DNA from: an uncultured Streptococcus sp.
GTDB taxonomy: Bacteria; Bacillota; Bacilli; Lactobacillales; Streptococcaceae
DNA: 9,993 bases
Reading direction: 5' to 3'
Assembly: GCA_934216185.1 (NCBI GenBank)
Contig: CAKQBM010000070.1
Span: 1-9,993 of the forward strand
Shown here: positions 8,272 through 9,993 of the stretch, piece by piece
Layout of the letters: every line of letters starts with the position of its first letter
How positions within the stretch are numbered: position 1 is the stretch's first letter
Notes under the pieces: generated by a model
Told to the model about the DNA's origin: nothing
Databases searched by the model: none
The model's input: only the letters and a program-made list of their open reading frames with translations
Program-made: the position numbers and the translations under genes

Positions 8272-9035
8272 TGGCATTACTTGAAGTAAAACAGTTAACC
8301 AAACATTTTGGCGGTCTAACAGCTGTTGGAGATGTGACTCTTGAATTGAACGAAGGGGAATTGGTTGGACTAATCGGTCCAAATGGAGCTGGGAAAACCA
8401 CTCTTTTCAACCTCTTGACGGGTGTTTATGAACCAAGTGAGGGAACAGTTACCCTTGATGGTCACCTTTTAAATGGGAAGTCACCTTATAAGATTGCTTC
8501 TTTGGGATTTGGACGTACTTTCCAAAATATCCGTCTCTTTAAAGATTTAACCGTTTTGGACAATGTTTTGATTGCTTTTGGCAACCATCACAAACAACAT
8601 GTTTTTGCTAGTTTCTTACGCTTACCAGCTTTTTACAAGAGTGAAAAAGAATTAAAAGTTAAGGCTTTGGAATTGCTGAAAATCTTTGATTTAGATGGTG
8701 ATGCAGAAACTCTCGCTAAAAATCTTGCCTACGGGCAACAACGTCGTTTGGAAATTGTTCGTGCCCTTGCTACGGAACCTAAAATTCTCTTCTTAGATGA
8801 ACCAGCAGCAGGTATGAATCCACAGGAAACAGCCGAATTGACTGAGTTAATTCGTCGTATCAAAGATGAATTTAAGATTACGATCATGCTGATTGAACAC
8901 GATATGAATCTGGTCATGGAAGTAACAGAACGTATCTATGTACTTGAATATGGCCGTTTGATTGCACAAGGAACTCCTGACGAAATTAAGACCAATAAAC
9001 GCGTTATCGAAGCTTATCTAGGAGGTGAAGCCTGA
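8271..9035 (+). CDS. livG: Branched-chain amino acid ABC transporter, ATP-binding protein LivG
   Basis: This encodes a 254-residue ABC ATPase with all motifs: Walker A GPNGAGKT (36-43), Q-loop Gln85 in GRTFQNIRLF, signature LAYGQQRRLE (152-161), which is the LivG form of LSGGQ, Walker B ILFLDEP (172-178), and H-loop His210 in IEHDMN. The C-terminal extension EIKTNKRVIEAYLGG is typical of the LivG branched-chain subfamily. It pairs with LivF on the inner face of LivH and LivM to power uptake. The start overlaps the livM stop by one base, with an AAGGAGG site 10 bases upstream, and its own TGA overlaps the livF ATG in the same way. Confidence 0.96.
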   Translation: MALLEVKQLTKHFGGLTAVGDVTLELNEGELVGLIGPNGAGKTTLFNLLTGVYEPSEGTVTLDGHLLNGKSPYKIASLGFGRTFQNIRLFKDLTVLDNVLIAFGNHHKQHVFASFLRLPAFYKSEKELKVKALELLKIFDLDGDAETLAKNLAYGQQRRLEIVRALATEPKILFLDEPAAGMNPQETAELTELIRRIKDEFKITIMLIEHDMNLVMEVTERIYVLEYGRLIAQGTPDEIKTNKRVIEAYLGGEA

Positions 9036-9745
9036 TGTCTATGTTAAAAGTTGATAATCTTTCTGTGCATTACGGCATGATCCAAGCAGTCCGTGATGTA
9101 AGCTTTGAAGTGAATGAAGGAGAGGTAGTTTCCCTTATCGGTGCCAATGGTGCAGGTAAGACAACTATTCTCCGTACCTTGTCTGGTTTAGTTAGATCAA
9201 GCTCAGGAAAGATTGAATTTTTAGGTCAAGAAATCCAAAAAATGCCAGCTCAAAAAATCGTGGCAGGTGGTCTTTCACAAGTTCCAGAAGGACGTCATGT
9301 CTTTCCTGGCTTGACTGTTATGGAAAATCTTGAAATGGGAGCTTTCTTAAAGAAAAATCGTGAAGAAAATCAAGCTAATTTGAAGAAAGTTTTCTCACGC
9401 TTTCCTCGTCTTGAAGAACGGAAGAATCAAGATGCAGCTACTCTTTCAGGAGGAGAACAACAAATGCTTGCCATGGGACGCGCCCTCATGTCAACACCAA
9501 AACTTCTTCTTTTAGATGAACCATCAATGGGTCTTGCCCCAATCTTTATTCAAGAGATTTTTGATATAATTCAAGATATTCAGAAGCAAGGAACAACCGT
9601 CCTCTTGATTGAACAAAATGCTAATAAAGCACTCGCAATTTCTGACCGAGGCTATGTACTGGAAACAGGAAAAATTGTCCTATCAGGTACAGGAAAAGAA
9701 CTCGCCTCATCAGAAGAAGTTAGAAAAGCGTATCTGGGTGGCTAA
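9035..9745 (+). CDS. livF: Branched-chain amino acid ABC transporter, ATP-binding protein LivF
   Basis: This encodes a 236-residue ABC ATPase, the partner of LivG. Visible are Walker A GANGAGKT (36-43), Q-loop Gln82 within LSQVPEGRHVFP, signature LSGGEQQ (137-143), Walker B LLLLDEP (157-163), and D-loop MGLAP (165-169). The usual H-loop histidine is replaced, with Gln194 in LIEQNANKAL; this is the normal LivF form, so it is not a defect. The start at 9035 overlaps the livG TGA and is served by AGGAGGT (9020-9026) inside the livG 3' end; the ATG at 9041 is too far from that site. The TAA stop lies inside the stem of the operon terminator, where a tandem repeat array begins. Confidence 0.96.
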   Translation: MSMLKVDNLSVHYGMIQAVRDVSFEVNEGEVVSLIGANGAGKTTILRTLSGLVRSSSGKIEFLGQEIQKMPAQKIVAGGLSQVPEGRHVFPGLTVMENLEMGAFLKKNREENQANLKKVFSRFPRLEERKNQDAATLSGGEQQMLAMGRALMSTPKLLLLDEPSMGLAPIFIQEIFDIIQDIQKQGTTVLLIEQNANKALAISDRGYVLETGKIVLSGTGKELASSEEVRKAYLGG

Positions 9746-9767
9746 AAAGGTCCGGGGGACCTTTTTA
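9743..9767. terminator. liv operon terminator, perfect palindrome, likely bidirectional
   Basis: The 11-bp arms TAAAAAGGTCC (9743-9753) and GGACCTTTTTA (9757-9767) are perfectly complementary around a GGG loop. The left arm begins with the livF stop codon. A-tract, GC stem and T-tract are symmetric, so it should work on both strands. Its right half belongs to the first unit of the downstream repeat array. Confidence 0.9.
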
Positions 9768-9854
9768 GTCGGCAGATGAAGATTACGAAGTAATCATCAA
9801 TATAGTCCGGGGGACCTTTTTAGTCGGTGGATAAAGATTGCGAAGCAATCATCA

Positions 9855-9867
9855 AATCCAGAGGATT
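9855..9867. repeat. Divergent first stem of repeat unit 3 (AATCC-AGA-GGATT)
   Basis: Where the other units have GTCC/GGAC, this unit has AATCC (9855-9859), loop AGA and GGATT (9863-9867), followed by G and four Ts. Both arms have changed together, so pairing is preserved. Confidence 0.75.
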
Positions 9868-9882
9868 GTTTTAGTCGATGGA

Positions 9883-9905
9883 TGAGGATTACGAAGTAAT
9901 CCTCA
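9883..9905. repeat. Perfect 10-bp second stem of repeat unit 3
   Basis: TGAGGATTAC (9883-9892) and GTAATCCTCA (9896-9905) pair fully around a GAA loop. In units 1 and 4 the same stem carries an A-A mismatch at the fourth position; here both sides have changed to make a G-C pair. Confidence 0.8.
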
Positions 9906-9993
9906 ATATAGTCCGAGGGACCTTTTTAGTCGGCAGATGAAGATTACGAAGTAATCATCAATATAGTCCGGGGGACCTTTTTAGTCGGTGGAT

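Larger units (their letters stand above)
9750..9993. repeat. Tandem array of about 55-nt double-hairpin units, 161-bp higher-order period
   Basis: Units start at 9750, 9805, about 9856, 9911 and 9966; the last is cut by the window end. Each unit has a short stem of GTCC/GGAC type with a three-base loop, then Ts and AGTCG, then a second stem of GATTAC-GAA-GTAATC type. Units 1 and 4 differ at one base, and units 2 and 5 are identical over the 28 bases seen, so the array repeats as A-B-C-A-B with period 161; bases 9750-9832 and 9911-9993 match at 82 of 83 positions. Both stems are kept by paired changes in units 2 and 3. No coding potential is seen. The function is unknown: it could be a stack of weak terminators, an mRNA 3'-end stabiliser, or a mobile-repeat relic. 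Confidence 0.9.

Noticed and set aside
9600..9620. Missing H-loop histidine in LivF as a possible inactivating change.
   Set aside because: An IEQN segment at this position is normal for LivF proteins, and all other ATPase motifs are intact.
9750..9993. The repeat array as a CRISPR.
   Set aside because: There are no unique spacers between identical repeats; the whole unit repeats in tandem, with internal hairpins, and no cas gene is present.

Overview
The window looks like a core-genome stretch of a Streptococcus of the mitis/pneumoniae group. The evidence is AT-rich coding sequence with Firmicutes-type Shine-Dalgarno sites, the gene order upp-clpP-ylbG-livJHMGF, a CtsR box at clpP, a CodY-type box at livJ, and many extended -10 (TGnTATAAT) promoters. 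All ten large genes belong to familiar families and appear intact. The interesting material is in the junctions between genes and in a repeat array at the right-hand end. I found no CRISPR array, transposase, toxin-antitoxin or defence gene.

Layout. Two minus-strand genes lie at the left: an HI0933/BaiN-type flavoprotein (1184 to 12) and a DegV/FakB-type fatty-acid-binding protein (2089 to 1244). They are separated by a degV terminator that runs straight into the flavoprotein promoter. Divergent from degV is a TetR regulator followed 18 nt later by a dCMP deaminase. The degV and tetR promoters overlap at their -10 boxes beside an 8-9-8 inverted repeat, a good operator candidate. Next come upp (uracil salvage), clpP (protease subunit, CtsR-controlled), ylbG (DUF2129), and the complete branched-chain amino-acid ABC transporter livJ-livH-livM-livG-livF. 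Genes livM/livG and livG/livF overlap by one base.

How the parts work together. LivJ is the lipoprotein receptor, LivH and LivM the membrane channel, and LivG and LivF the ATPases. A CodY-like box lies in the livJ promoter spacer, so import is probably repressed when branched-chain amino acids and GTP are plentiful. A hairpin after livJ probably keeps receptor mRNA more abundant than channel and ATPase mRNA. The dCMP deaminase and Upp both serve pyrimidine nucleotide supply, but they are separated by a terminator and a new promoter.

Points worth a second look: (1) a tandem array of about 55-nt units after livF, organised as a 161-bp higher-order repeat, whose units carry two stem-loops with compensatory base changes; (2) three places where the T-tract of a terminator runs directly into an extended -10 promoter; (3) two promoters placed so that transcription should start on the A of an ATG, predicting a leaderless flavoprotein mRNA and a leaderless 15-codon peptide ahead of tetR; (4) the shared degV/tetR control region.
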